The notes below the pieces were generated by a model. The model saw only the letters and a program-made list of their open reading frames with translations, was not told where the DNA came from and did not search any database. Both the position numbers and the translations under genes were made by a program. 64,000 nt of DNA from the NCBI GenBank assembly GCA_905250075.1, contig CAJNOP010000898.1:1-64000 (forward strand), given 5' to 3'. This document shows, piece by piece, positions 46,601 to 60,500 of the stretch. Source of the stretch: Rotaria sp. Silwood1 (Eukaryota > Rotifera > Eurotatoria > Philodinida > Philodinidae). Position 1 is the first letter of the stretch. Every line of letters begins with the position of its first letter.

Positions 46601-49600
46601 AATTATTTAACTAGTATCATAAAAAATTTTTAATCGTATTAAATTTACTAGAAAAAAATCTTACCTCCAGAAAGTAAGAAAATATTGTTATAACCACGTT
46701 CAACCATAATTGTTGCAGCATTTGGTGCAATTCGTTCATCATCATCATATAAGATAATAATTTTGCCTTTTTGATTTTTCTATTATTAAACATAATTAAT
46801 TTTAAAAAAGAAAATTATAATATTATATAAATTAGTTTTTTTAAGTAATAAGGAAAAGGATTTTTAACGCCTACATGACAATCAATATATAAACCTAAGA
46901 TTGTCAAGTGCTTTATAAGGATATCTCTGCAAGTGGAAAAGACAACATATATATTTACTTATAATTTTCTTCATTTATTCTTTAAGTTGGTACGATAAAG
47001 AAAAATTCTTGTAATTTATTTATTGATGAAGAAAGTTATATGAAAAGTTTTTATAAATTCTATGCAGAGAGTTTTGTTTTTTTTCTACATATGATATAAT
47101 CATATATAAAATGACAACTAACTGATGAGTATACTTTTATTAATATAAAATATTGATACTAGAAATTTTTTATAATATTTAATTTTCTTTTCTTTTTTGT
47201 TACTTATTTGATATGTAAAATTATTAATTGTTATTTAAATTATATTTTGTTTTTGATAAATCTCAATATATAAAGATGTTAATTCAGTTAGCATTAGTAG
47301 ACTAGTCTTTTCTTTTTTTTTCCTCATACAAGAATGAGTGAAACTTTATTTATCAAGAACATGTAGATATATATATATAAGACTAGACTCTTCTATTCAT
47401 TCTTTAAAGAAAACAAATTAATACGAAAGTTCTACTTATTTTTATCTTATAGTATCTACTACGGTTGATAACAATGTCTTTATATATTGGTAATCTTCTA
47501 TTAATTATTTTTATTGGTATTCATATGAAAATGATCTATGTTCATGGAAATATTAATCAAATATGTCAATTAGAAAATCGTACTTTTATTTTTAATATAT
47601 GTAAAATTCGACCAAGTCTTACTATACCAGTTTGTGCTGGTTATTGTTCAAGTATTACTCAATGGAATTTTAATTTAAATCAATTTGTACGTCGTACTAA
47701 TGAATGTACAGTAATTGAACATCGAACTGAATATTTTGTATGTCCTGATTCTACACATACAGCTATTGAACTAATGATACCACTTAAATGTTCATGTATT
47801 AAATCTTCTTGTAATCGTTATAAATCTTTATAGTAAACATATAGAATAAATTTAAATATTTTTATTTTATATGTTTGTTTTTTGATTTATATCTTTCAAA
47901 GAAGTTATTTGTTTGTAAATATATATGTTTCTATGTGCAAATAATTAATTAATCAAGAAATAGAAAAAAAAAACATAACCACATACATAAACAAGTAATT
48001 CTTTAGATTCATTATTTGAACAACGTGAAAGCATAGCAGCTGGATAATGATGAGCTTGAATAAATAAATTTAATTATTAATTTATTTTATTTTATAAGAA
48101 ATATTTCTACCTGAAACAATATGATTTGTTCGAAATTCATCTTTATCACGAAGATCAACAATTAAATAAGGTCGTTCATCAAATTCTAAATTATTTTGTA
48201 TATTTATTGGAGTTTTAGGTGTTACAGGTGTTGTTGAAAAACGATTTTGATAATTATTATATACATCCATTTCTCCAACACCACGAATAACACTAAAAAT
48301 CAATGTATAAGTTTTAAGTTTTTATTTTTTATTTTAAACCTTTGTAATGTTGATCGTGTTGTTTCTGCACTTATCTGACTATCTTGTGTATAAGGTCGAT
48401 CTGTATCAGTAAATGTTCTTTGTGATGCAGTTGGATCTATGTTAAATTATGAAATAAAGTTCTTGTTTTTTGTTGTTGTTTAAAAAAAAAACAAAATATA
48501 TCTATTTACCAAATTCAGCATTTTTTGGTGTATCTAATGAATTAATTTCTGCTACTTGAATAATCTTAAATAATAATATTTTTTATTTGATTATTATAAT
48601 GAAAAATAAAAACTATTCTAACAAACCAATTGAACAAGTGTTGATATTTTCATTCGTTTAAATATTTCACCAGCTTGTTGTTTACTTGCTAAATAGAATA
48701 AAATATTATGAATTCGATAGAATAATTTTTAGATTATTTTTAAAAAAATCTATTCTTTGAATATTTCATAAAGATTAATTAAAATTTTTATTATTATTCA
48801 ATTTTTGTTTTAAATAATTTATATTGTAAATAAAATACTAAATGTTCATATTGAATTATTGTAAGAAATTAGATGTTCGAACAAAAGGTGTTTTTTTTTT
48901 GAGTATGAATGGATTTAATCGTGCAAACTTGATTTATTTGTTGATGAATAACAAAAGAAGTTTACAATTGTGTTTTAACAATTTTATTGTTGCATTTTAT
49001 AAGTTTTTATTAATTAAAATTAGGTGTGAAATGAGTATGAAATAAGAAAAAAAATATAAATTATTTTTTTTTTATTATTTAATATTAGGTACTTTTTAAA
49101 TTATTATCGTCTGCCTACTATTATTATTTTGTATTAATAATTTTACTTTTTTAGAATATTAAATCAAGATTTTCTTAAACGATAGATTTCTTTTTTTGTT
49201 TTTAATTGCTTACATGACTATTTTATTCCTAATAAGAGTTTATAGAGTTAAATTTTAATTAAAATAATATATATAGAAAGATGAAAGACATAAGAGTTAG
49301 AGTTAACTTATTTATTTTAATAATTGTCGTAGGCCTATTATTATATTCATTTTTCGAATAAAACTTTCAATGTCACTTAAGTTATTTAAGTAATTTGATG
49401 CATGATTTCAGTACTATTAATCCTATTAATCCTATTAACAAGAATCGTGAGAATAATTAAAAGAAAAGTATAAATCTTGAAAAAAAAAAATTAATTATTT
49501 TGATGTCATTTTTTTATTCTTAGCTCATTAGGAAAAAAAATGACCTTGGAGAAGTAAAATAAACATCCTTAAATGAACTTTGGATTAAATAAGTGCAAAC

Positions 49601-52600
49601 ATGCCAATCAAAGATAATAAATTTATTATTATTCTATTTTATAAATGTATGATATTTCACTAAATATCATCTTTCTTAATATTCAAAAATCGATCTAGAA
49701 TTAATAAGAATAGATAATTCTTTAAATAATTATTCATCGAATTTATTAATAAATAAATAAAAATATACAAATAAAATTTTAATAATTTCCTATATAAATT
49801 TTTGTATGCTTTCTTTTTTTTTTTATTACATAATTAAAATAGTTTTATTTTTGCAAATCAATGAATTATCATCAAAATCTAGAGAACGATAAAAGAAAAA
49901 TGCAAGAAAATCTTATCCTTATATTTTGTTTTAAGCACTTATATCAATAAAATTAGTATGAAATAATATAAATTGAAATATTTGTTTTTCAAATATGAAT
50001 AACATTAATTGAGAAAGAAAAACAAAACACAAAAATACTCATGTGTTTTGCATATCTTTCGGTATGAATTGCTGCCTACAGGCAGTTTTATACGATTGTT
50101 ATTTTTCTTACACTTCTGCACACAAAATTCTCTTGCTCGAATCGCTTAAGCTTCACAGACATATTAACTAACCAGATACTGATGATGAGAACTAATATAT
50201 GCTATAGTGTAGACAACATGCTATCGGATGAGTAATCCGAATCAATAAGTCATTTATAATTTGTCCAAGTTATCTTGTAAATATACATTGAAAAATATAA
50301 CTATTGAAACCTAGACGTTTCACTAATACAAAATTATTAAATGAAATGTTGGAAAACTTCTTTTTTTTTCGTGATTTTTATAAGTTAAGTAATCTTTCAT
50401 GTTAAAGTTTAAATAATAGAGAATTACAAATTCATCATGTCAATAACTATAAACAAATATCTATTGAATTACTAATAGACAGAGAATGCGTAATATACGT
50501 TTGCATCTGTAGCAGTCATTTACTTAACATGAAGTTAGTATAACTTAATGACATAAGTTTTAAGAATGGCTTGTAATTCATCATGCTAAGCTGAATAATG
50601 TTATATGATTTTAGATTCAAAAATAATCGGAATCTGTTATCTCAATATTTCAAAAACATTGAGATAATAATGTCAGATTAGTTCGAACTTGAAAATAAAT
50701 ATCATCGTTTCTTTTCAATGATAAAAATCACAAATCTTTATGATTTTCTTATTAGAATTCGACTTTGCCATATAGATCTTTTCTTTTTCCAATGTTCGAA
50801 TCATAATTATAGATAACATGATTTGTTTTTAATTAATTTGATGAAACTATACTAATGATAAAAACTTTACTTTTTAACAATGTGTCTTTTTGACATTCTA
50901 GGCTAAACAATCTTCTTGATACACTAAAGAATAAGTGTGTAGTTGTGTGCTTTATTAATGAGTATTATCTATCATTATTAAAGTACTTGTTCAAAATAAT
51001 TTTATTTTTAGTTTCTAGAGACTCTTCAATTAAAGATTTGATCATTAGTCATGCAAATATGTATGTGATATAAGTCATAACATAATAAAATTGATGAATA
51101 TTTGTTGAAAGTAATGCATTTCGTAAGGTATTGGTTAATTTGATACAACTGAAAAAATCTGAGTTCTAATGTCGGAATTTCATAATCTTAGGATGCATAC
51201 AGTAAAATATAATTAAACAAAAAATTAGTGTCAGAAATATAAGCGACAATTATTTTATCAAGTAAACTGCACAAGTTTGATTCAACTATAAAATGATAAT
51301 TTTATCTATTAGTGTATTTAAAAAAAAAGCCAAAAACTATGAGAATTAGAATAAAAAATCTTCGTTCGATCGATCGATTATAAATCTCAATAACTTGTAT
51401 ACATAGTTCCTGATTGAAATTAAATGTCATTCATAAGTTCTTTCAGAATTATTTAGACTTGTTTGATTCGATCTGCTAATCTTATTCTATATAAGAAAAA
51501 AATATTTTGAAAGAAAATGAAAATGTCTGAACATTAAATTTGTTCATATTTGATATAAAAATGGAGTTATTATTTCTTCAATAGTAAATTCAAATGTCAA
51601 AAGTCAATTGCCGTTCGAATCACACAGTGTGTGACTCACTCAAAACTTGCTATTATTGATCTTCTCCTATAGAATCATGCAATGTATTATTTTTAATATA
51701 GAAATTTTGTCTCTCGTCTTCAACTCTTTTGATTTAAATTTAATATATCAAATGAAAGCTTTTGCTTTATTCTCTTGAATGATATATATGAGGAAATATT
51801 GTTTTTCTGACCAAACTCATCAAAATATCAGTTAAAAAGTATAATTTTAATACTCATGAACATTGTATATTTTACTGAATTGTTTTGACCTGATTTTTGA
51901 TATTAGAGTTGACTACTATTGAAGAAATAATAAACTCGATGTCGCGAGAGAGAAATGATTTCATCACATAATGACTTACGCTCTTTCAAAAAATTACTTA
52001 GGAACTTGATTTGTAAGAATATTTTTTTTTTTCGTTAATTATGAACTCATAACTATTCTCATTTCTATAGACAATGAATAAAAAGAAATGATTTTAATCC
52101 TGTTAAGAGTAGTGGCGTATCCAGGATTTTTCGGTATGCTGGATTTCAACTTCAGAGCATGAGACCCACGTGAAACTTATAGAGATATGATATTGGGTCC
52201 AAATGATGAGCTTTTATCAAAAGATTTTTGTAATGGAAGCTTGCGAAAAAAATTAGCATTTTCCTGAGCCTCACCAAGATTTTTCTTTTTCTATTGGTAG
52301 TATCTTGATTTTTAGAATTTAATAGTAAGCTACATCGAAATTCATCGACAGATTTCAAATCTCATCTAAAAATATGCATCCGTTTACGAGTTACAATGTT
52401 TTGAATTTTTTCTAAAATTTTAGCAGCATGCAGCAAATTTCCAAAACATTATAACTCGTGAACGGATGCATATTTTTAAATGAAATTTGAAATCTGTCAA
52501 TGAATTTCGATGTAGCTTACTATTAAATTCTAAAAATCAGGATACTACTAATAGAAAAAGAAAAATCTTGGTGGGGCTCAGGAAAATGCTAATTTTTTTC

Positions 52601-55449
52601 GCAAACTCCCATTACAAAAATCTTTTGATAAAAACTCATCATTTGGACCCAATATCATATCTCTATAAGTTTCAGGTGGGTATCATGCTCTGAAGTTGAA
52701 ATCCAGCATACCGAAAAATCCTGGATACGCCACTAGTTAAGAGTAACAAAAATTTTGCTTAAATGATTTCGAGTTGTCTATAAGTGAATAGTCTTTTGTA
52801 TTATCTAAACATTTTGCTACGTATATTAGCTTTAGGACCCGGATAGATGAAATAAAATCCAATATAGAAAGCCCTAATGAGATCTCTCATGGTCATAATT
52901 GATAATCTATAATCCACTAGTTATTGTTAAAAAAAAAGTGACTGATCAGTTGAAAACGTTATCTTATGAGTTCTGGCCTATATTACAATTATTTTGAAAA
53001 TCAACAAAAATTCACTGAAGAAATGTTATTAATATCAAAAAAGGCAGAAAACATGCTTTGATTTGTATATTTTTATTTTTTATTTTACATATTGTTTATT
53101 TTGATTTACAATGTAAAACACAAAAAAGTCAATGAGTTTAAACGCAGGATCATGCTGATTAAACAACATTCAAAGAAATAAGAAATTACCTTTGTTATTC
53201 TTTGTCAAATGATTAGTTTTGTTCTTAGGAAAATAAAACCATGCAGAATAGTGAGAAAATATCGATAATAGAAGAATCTATCGATTAGCGTATTGTTTTA
53301 GTGTACAATAAAAAAGTCTCCTACCTTATAAAATTGTAAATAAGAACTTCGTATTATTATTCTCTGACGTTATTTTATACACCGGTTACACTGATCTGAT
53401 TTATATCTAAATATCAGAGATAGGAACGGTTCATATTTGTCTAGAACCGAATCAAAGTGATCTCATCTCTTCGAAAATATTTGTTTAAGACTTCAAATCG
53501 ATTTCATTAAAGTTATACAAAATCGGATGTATAAAAATCATAGAACATATGATTAAAATATCTTATCTCTATTAGAATGATTATTCTCTGAGTCACTAAT
53601 AGGACAGATGGCAAAATAGAACGGAATCAATTTAATTTCCTGTGAACTAATCATTATACTTAACAATTATTTTTTCCCCGACATACTTTCAAATAAAGCT
53701 GTTTGAGTATTTTTATTTGCAAGAAAACTCTGTAAGAACTTTTTAATACGGTGCGAAGCACAGCATTTATGTAGTCGTACGTAAGTTTGTTTTTTTTTAT
53801 ACTAGATAAATCATAATTGATAAGATAAACTTTTAACATAAAAGGACAATTCAGATTCATGAAACACGATCTAAGACGAATGTTGAAATATTGAGAGTAG
53901 AAATTTACAGTCCCTACAGATCATACCAGAAATCTTAGTAACATTCGTCATACGACAGATGTTTTTGGTTTACGATTACAGACTGTATATCAATAACGCC
54001 TCGTTATTGGTATACAAACTATTTCCTTATAGTATTTCTTCAGGATTAAGTAAAAGGTTAATAAAGAAATAGATACAATAAAACAATTTCTCTGTGATTA
54101 TCAATAGTAATTGTATCGTGTTGCATATTTTAATCCTACAGGCATTGCATTAACAACGTTTTTTTTTTTCTGATTCATTGAAGAATATAATCATAAATAG
54201 CAACAATGACGGTTAGGAAGTGTCTTTAAAATCTTTTCAAACTTGAAAGAAAAAAAATGTTTTGGTGTCTTTTTTTTTGAAATAAACATCACATACGACA
54301 TTTCTGTATGTTTATATGTTGAATGACCTTTCGTATAAGAATAAACTCTAAGGAAGAGAAACAGTAGGTTTAAGAGTATAAATAATATTCATTATATGAA
54401 AATATATAGAACATAAAATTTAATAGGATTTAGAGTAAATAATAAAATTGATAATAGGTTGTTGTTGTTTTTTTGCATTAATAAAGGTTTGTTTTGTTAG
54501 TAATCAATTTTTAAATATTAAATGAATTGTTGAGAAGTCAACATAACAATGTCATCATTTGTCTGATTGTTAACATCTGTCACAGCTATATATGGAATAT
54601 ATAATTAATAGAAAAGACCCTTTCGTCAAGCTAATATATCTTATATCTAATTTTCGCCGTTATCAGTTATATTTGTTTACATGTGCAATATATTTTCCTT
54701 CTAAAAAACCCATACTTGTCTTTTTAGACTTTGTATCCCAGCTATTGATATAATTTCTTGACTATTTATCACTATTATCCTTAGTCAACACCTGTTTGTA
54801 ATTATTTGTTGACTTTGCTTTTATTAATCTGAATTTTTATCTTACTCTGATAAAGATCTAGTCATTATCAAAAGTCAAATAGAATTCTAAATATGGAATA
54901 ACATCTCATGCGCAAATTAATCTTTGAAACAGCAATATAATCAATCATGTTCGATGATTCATTATAGTGTACAGAAAAATGCATCATATTACATTTTTTT
55001 GCTTATCATATAAAATTTCGTAGAGGCATTCAATCAAATACTAATTATCTTATTCAAAAAAAACATTGAAAATCAAAAATTTTAATATCATATTAACACT
55101 TACATGCACGTAATTCTTCATTTCGTTTGAGAAATTTTGTTAAACTATCTCCTTTAAAAAAAAAGTCATTTTTATAACAAGATAGAAAAAAACAAATCAT
55201 ATTCAAACCTGTATCAATTGTTGGTTGAACATTTTCATATTTTGGATTTCGTGGTACACGTTTATCCAAAACCTATAATAAAATAAATAAAAAATAATTT
55301 TTTTTTGTTTAATTTTTTTGTTTTACATTAATTGGTGGCTTTGGACGATTTGATGTTATCATTGACATTGAATTCAATAGGTTATAAATTTCAAATCGAT
55401 TATCTAAAATACATATATTATGACCTTCATATTGACCATACCATGTCAT
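43673..55449 (-). CDS. CEP41: CEP41 (centrosomal protein of 41 kDa) homologue
   Basis: Minus-strand exons, in order of translation: 55449-55327, 55272-55209, 55151-55104, 48688-48627, 48564-48510, 48436-48340, 48292-48111, 48054-47987, 46779-46665 and 44070-43673. All phases agree, giving 403 residues (human 373). Diagnostic matches: [55 protein letters not shown], and the C-terminal KPWK. A rhodanese-like domain spans about 188-290: [13 protein letters not shown], then [19 protein letters not shown] and [11 protein letters not shown]. Its active-site loop has Asp instead of the catalytic Cys, as in CEP41, so it is probably a non-enzymatic fold. CEP41 is a centrosome and ciliary-base protein required for tubulin glutamylation in vertebrate cilia. 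Introns of 2.6, 1.2 and 6.4 kb contrast with the short remaining ones. ATG 55449 is the first in frame. Confidence 0.95.
44071..46664. other. Large CEP41 intron (last intron)
   Basis: A 2.6-kb intron between the rhodanese domain and the C-terminal exon. AT-rich throughout; the short minus-strand ORF at 44083-44319 is read-through from the acceptor side and not a gene. No transposon termini were recognised. Confidence 0.6.
47365..47390 (+). promoter_or_regulatory. TATA-like element before the hormone gene
   Basis: An alternating TA stretch running into TATAAGAC, about 90-100 bases upstream of the hormone ATG and inside the CEP41 intron. It could be a core promoter, but TA runs are common here. 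Confidence 0.3.
47474..47833 (+). CDS. Secreted cystine-knot protein, glycoprotein-hormone-beta-like
   Basis: A single-exon ORF of 119 residues with a hydrophobic signal peptide at the start ([20 protein letters not shown]). The mature part has nine cysteines in a cystine-knot layout: C-x11-C-x10-C-x3-C ([16 protein letters not shown]), then single Cys at NECTVIEHR and YFVCPDS, and a terminal CSCIKSSC. The C-x3-C with Gly between and the final C-x-C are characteristic of glycoprotein hormones. The single Cys in the middle fits GPB5/beta-type better than GPA2, which has CC there; bursicon-like proteins are the main alternative. NRT is a potential N-glycosylation site. It lies wholly within a CEP41 intron on the opposite strand, with its own AATAAA at 47845-47850. 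ATG 47474 is the first true ATG. Confidence 0.75.
   Translation: MSLYIGNLLLIIFIGIHMKMIYVHGNINQICQLENRTFIFNICKIRPSLTIPVCAGYCSSITQWNFNLNQFVRRTNECTVIEHRTEYFVCPDSTHTAIELMIPLKCSCIKSSCNRYKSL
47845..47850 (+). promoter_or_regulatory. Polyadenylation signal of the hormone gene
   Basis: AATAAA twelve bases after the hormone stop codon. It fits a compact intronic gene with a very short 3' UTR. Confidence 0.5.
48689..55103. other. 6.4-kb CEP41 intron
   Basis: The phase of the flanking exons (GCA-T / CA) joins cleanly across this interval. The only structured element I find is the palindromic transposon at 52110-52735. The ORFs at 48842-49045 and 53660-53860 show no motif and are not called. Confidence 0.65.
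52110..52735. mobile_element. Near-palindromic hAT-type element
   Basis: A 626-bp element that is almost entirely one inverted repeat. Both ends read TAGTGGCGTATCCAGGATTT. The arms are about 300 bases each and highly similar, with only a short centre near 52420. It is flanked by a perfect 8-base duplication GTTAAGAG (52102-52109 and 52736-52743), as for hAT elements. Mirror-image ORFs of 68 codons on the two strands (52152-52358 minus, 52487-52693 plus) simply reflect the symmetry and are not genes. It lies in the 6.4-kb CEP41 intron. It carries no transposase. Confidence 0.9.
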
Positions 55450-57593
55450 TTATGTCTTTAAACCATCAAAGTTGTTTTGTTGTTAAGATACAACCTCGAT
55501 TTTGAATATTGACATTTGTATTATTTTCTTTTTTTTTTCAAACGAATTATTGAAATAAAATTAAATATATTAGTAACAAAAAAAAAACATGTTTCTATCT
55601 TTTTTTTGAAATCATAATTAATTATATTAATAGATGTCGTTATATAAAGTTCTGGCATTATTCCAATCAATTTGCTATTTTTTATTATTCTCTCTATCCT
55701 TTGAACAATGTTCAGTTTGTTGTAAATATACAGTAAAAGAACAAAAAAAACCTTGAGAAATTAATTGGATTATTGTTCTTATCTTTTTATATTTGTTACG
55801 CTTATTGTAATGTTTTTTTTTTCACAGCAGAATGACAAGATAAGGAGCATGTAGTGTATTGTATATTTTTTTTAGAAGGGCATCACAGAAACGCTAAATA
55901 CATGTGTACTTAATTTTATGTTATGCTTTTGTTCGTAATATTTCTTCTATGTATTTATATTGTCAGCAATCGATATACCATGTGCCGCAATACATTCGCA
56001 TCATGTCAAGGATAGCCAGGACAAAAAAAAATCTTTTTTTTTTTTTTTCTTTTTCTCTCTCTTCTTCTTTTTCTTTCTTTCTCTTTTTACTTGGCCGTTT
56101 TGTTGAAGAAAACGAGTAGTGATGTATGTTAGTAGTACTCTATCACTACACACAACGCATGATCTTGGATGTACATGTTTATGTGAGTTTGTCTCGTTTA
56201 CTTATACGATCATTTTTATTTCATTTATGATTACAAATATTAAACTTGAAGAGTTAGTTATAGTATCTTTATTTAAAAAAATAAACAACAAGGTAAAATA
56301 TAGCCTAAAAGAAAATTGCACAGATTAGAATAACCGTATGATTGACCTTGCAATACTTAGGCAGAAAAAAAATTACTAATAACAAGCATTACATTGACTG
56401 TTTTTTGTCATTAACAGACGTTCTCGTTTATCAATTGTTATCTGTATAGAATCATATGTCTTTTCGTTGCTATTTCTATCCTAACAAATACTTTCTAAAA
56501 TATATATGCAATCATATAGAAGAAAAATAAGGGTGGGATAAAACTTATTATTACGACGTCATTCATTTTTCTAGAGGCAACAGCAGTTGTACATATGATT
56601 CGAGCTGACACCTTACTTTCACTATATATATATATGCATAGATTTCAATAGGTTGTTCTTTTCATTTAAAGTAAGTACACAAAGATAATAAGAATTGATC
56701 CTTTGTTAATCACTTGGCCTGTCACTTTTACATTTTTTTTAATATGTCTTATGAATAAATTGTTACAGTGACCTCTGTTTATGAAAAACAAAGTACATTA
56801 CGTAACAAAAAATGTTGATATTGATAACAATAATCTTAGTATTCGTTATCTTGATGAGAAATCATTTGTACTTTGAGGGCAAAAAGATAAATATTGATTG
56901 CTTAGAATTATTCACTATTTCTCAATCACTATGTAATCATTCGATCATTAGAATTGAATAAAAGAACATACTCCAATGTTCTTTTCTTCTTTTAGTCTAC
57001 AACGCCAGAAAGGACATCGTCGATTAGTATATTCTTGCATACTAAAGCTATTTTGTTCGTTTTTTTTACATACATATATGACGTCTCTCTATAGTAGAAT
57101 ATTATTCTAAGTAAAATGAAAAAAAAAATTGATTATCACGATAGAACGCAAAAAAAAAGTTAAACAAATGACGAGATGTTGATGGATAAAGTAACCCTGA
57201 ATCAAATATTCTATGACACTTCAGCACATTCAGAATTTAATAATCATCCTTGTGTGTATTGAGTTTTTTTTTCGTCCTTTTTATACAAAAAAAAAAAAAG
57301 AAAAAACGTCATTTAAAATTAGAAGAATACAAAAAAATCTATTGACATTAAAAAGAAATCTGTTATATGAGAAGTAGCACAATTATTATTTTTTTCCTCT
57401 CATATCTACATAACCATATATATATGTATATAGCATATTGTATTATATAACAGGTGACATATTGCTATTTTATGATCTTGCAAGTTTAGGTCATAAACCT
57501 TGAATTTTTGAAAGAAATTATTGTTGTATGTGATGTGAGAATTGTCAGTAGTAATATATTTTTTTTTTTATAGATTAATAAAATTCTAATTTC
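55450..57593. other. Divergent intergenic region between CEP41 and the 7TM gene
   Basis: The two genes point away from each other, so both promoters should lie here. A T/C-rich tract at about 56033-56095 and GACGTCATT at about 56555 (a CRE-like sequence, TGACGTCA core only partly matched) are the most distinctive points. The ORFs at 55904-56328 show no recognisable protein. Confidence 0.45.
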
Positions 57594-60500
57594 ATGTCAG
57601 CAGATTCCGATCATCATCGACCATCATTTCGTTTTCGTGATAAATTTTCACGTCTTAAAGATAAAGTTAAAGACAAGATTAAAGATAAAACTATTAAACA
57701 TAATATTACTTTAATTGTTCATCAAAATTTAACAACAAATGATACAGACGATCATTATACTCATAGTACTCGTCATGGTTTTCGTCAACAGATGCATCAT
57801 ATGAAAGATGTTTTCAAAAATAAAACTCATTATAATGAATTTAAAGAGAAAATAAAAGAAAAAATTGATGATAAATTAGATTTACATGATAATAAAACAT
57901 ATCCAAAAGGTTTTTATGATTCATTATTTAGTCCCGAAACTGAGAATGATGTGTATTTACAAACTGCACTTATGTGTTTATGGGTTATTGCTTTATTATG
58001 TATTATACCAACAATAATAATTATATTTTTACCATCAAGAAAAAAGAAAGCATCTACAACTAGTACCAATATGATTTTTTTTCATATATTTCTTTGTGAA
58101 ATTTTTTATCTTAGTTATGTTTTATTAGCAATGATTAATGTGGCAAAAGATTTTCGTTTGGGACCTTTTCTTTGTGATTTTGCAAATTATGGTTTGTATA
58201 TATATATTATTATTTACTTTTACACATGATAAAAGTTTCAAATATTTTAACAGAGGAGATATTAGAAAAGATATAATTTTTTCTACGAATATCGAGTTTG
58301 TTTGAGCAAGCTCTGGCTAAAAAAAGAAAGAAAGAAGAATCTTTAAGATTTTACTTTTTATTGACTTCAAATTTAACATGATTCACATTTCTATGGCGGA
58401 ATAGTATTTGTCTTCAAGTGATATTCTTTTTTTGACTATCATTTGTTTCTATCTGTTATTGAAAAATTTTCTATGGAATTTAATCAGTGTAAATATGTAA
58501 TTTGCATATCAATTGTTCGAAGATTAAAGATCTTTATCAACATAAAGTATATAATTATCATAAGGTTAATCGATCAAATGTCACTTTCTAGTAACATATT
58601 TGAATCTTTCAGTTTTAGTTAAACTTTTATATAGTTATTTGATTTAATAAACATTAAAATCTTAAAAATAGATTGAGATATTAGAAAAATACGAAGACTG
58701 CTATTTCCATTACTTGACAAGGACGAAGATTATATTCTAGTAGATTATCGTTGTCATCTATGACCTCTTTAATATAGGATGTGATGAAAAGTCTATGATA
58801 TCTATCATCAAAAAAAACAGATACATCATTTCGATTATCAAATTGAGTTATTTTTCACCTTTCTAAATAATAAATTTTAATTTAAATGAAAACACTTTGT
58901 ACATTAATGCTAACTCTTAACTTTAACTTTCATAGTGAAGATAAAAAGAATAAAGAAAACATACAGAGATTAATATATATACAAGAAATATTATATATGT
59001 ATTTTGTATTTTCTAGGCATGTATGTTACAATTCCAATAATGCAATTTGCTCTATTATTTCTTTCTCTTGAACGTATACAAAAACATTTTAATTTATCAA
59101 TGACATGGTCAAAAATCTTTACTAAACCATATTTAATACAAGTTATATTATGTGCGATATGGATTATATTAATATCATTAGTTGCTACAGTTATGTTTAT
59201 AAAAAAACAATTTAGTTTTAATTTTTTTAAAGATAAAGTAAATAGTCTAGCTCCACCAATATTTGGTGATGTTGTTAGTCGAATGGTTGGACGTCGTCAT
59301 CATTGTTCAATTGATGGTCGTTTATCATCTGTATTTAAAACACTTATTATTATTTTATTTATTATATTAATTGTTAAACCAATATTATTTTCACTTGGTT
59401 TTAATTTATTAATGCCATTTTGTTGTAAAAAAAAACAAAAAGAACATGAAAAACAGGGTGATCGTCGTATAACAACATTAGTAACAATATTTCTTTTATT
59501 AAATTTATTTTTTTCATTTCCATTTTATTTTGCATCAATGTTTAATAATATATTAACACGTATTCATTCAACAAAAGATACATTTACATTAATATTAAAA
59601 ATATGTTTTATATTACGTATAACAAATATTATATTTGAATGTTTAGCATTTTATATTTTTGAAAGAAATTCATGGAATTTATTACGTAAATTATTATATT
59701 ATGGAACATGTAAAAAATTTCCAATATTTAATAAATCATCAGATGATGATGCTGTGTTTACAAAAAATCGTGATGTTCAAGAGCTTCTTGATAGGACACG
59801 TTTATCTTCGAATGATGATGATGATGATAATAATAATAAAAAAATTAAAAAGAAACAAATAAATAAAAAACAAACAATTAAAAAAGAACCTGAACCAATA
59901 ACTGAAAGTGAATCTGATGATAATGATGACGATGATGATGATGGAGCATTTAGAAAATCAACTAAAAAACCACCAAAATTTGAAAAAACCAAAACACCAG
60001 ATCAAAGCGACGACGACGACGATGATGCTGATGACAACAAGAAAACTATTGTGAAACGAAAATCAACCTCGATTAAAAAGACTGTTGAAACTGAAGAAGA
60101 CGAAAACGAAGACGAAGAAGATATACCGAAAACTAAGACTATTAAAAGACAAATATCATCAACGAAAAGAGTTGAAAGTGATAATGATGACGATGTTGAC
60201 GATGAACCAAAACAAACTATCATTAAAAAACGAAAATCGAAAATAAAACAACAAGAAAGTGACAATGATGAAGATGAAGAAAATGAATCAAAACCTATCA
60301 CAACTACAAAACGATCATCACGGACGAAAAAAATTGCCACCGATGACGACCAAGATGAAGAAAAACATACCACTACTATAAAACGATCATCACGGACGAA
60401 AAAACCTTCCAGTGATGATGATGATGATAAAGATGAAGAATATCAAACTACGACGATTCCTAAACGTAAATCGCGTCCAAAAATTCGAGAGAAAACAATT

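Noticed and set aside
52152..52693. Pair of 68-codon ORFs that look like two related genes
   Set aside because: They are the two arms of one palindromic transposon; no codon-level constraint is evident.
60002..60373. Minus-strand Ser-rich ORF opposite the receptor tail
   Set aside because: It is the complement of Asp/Lys repeats of a real coding exon.
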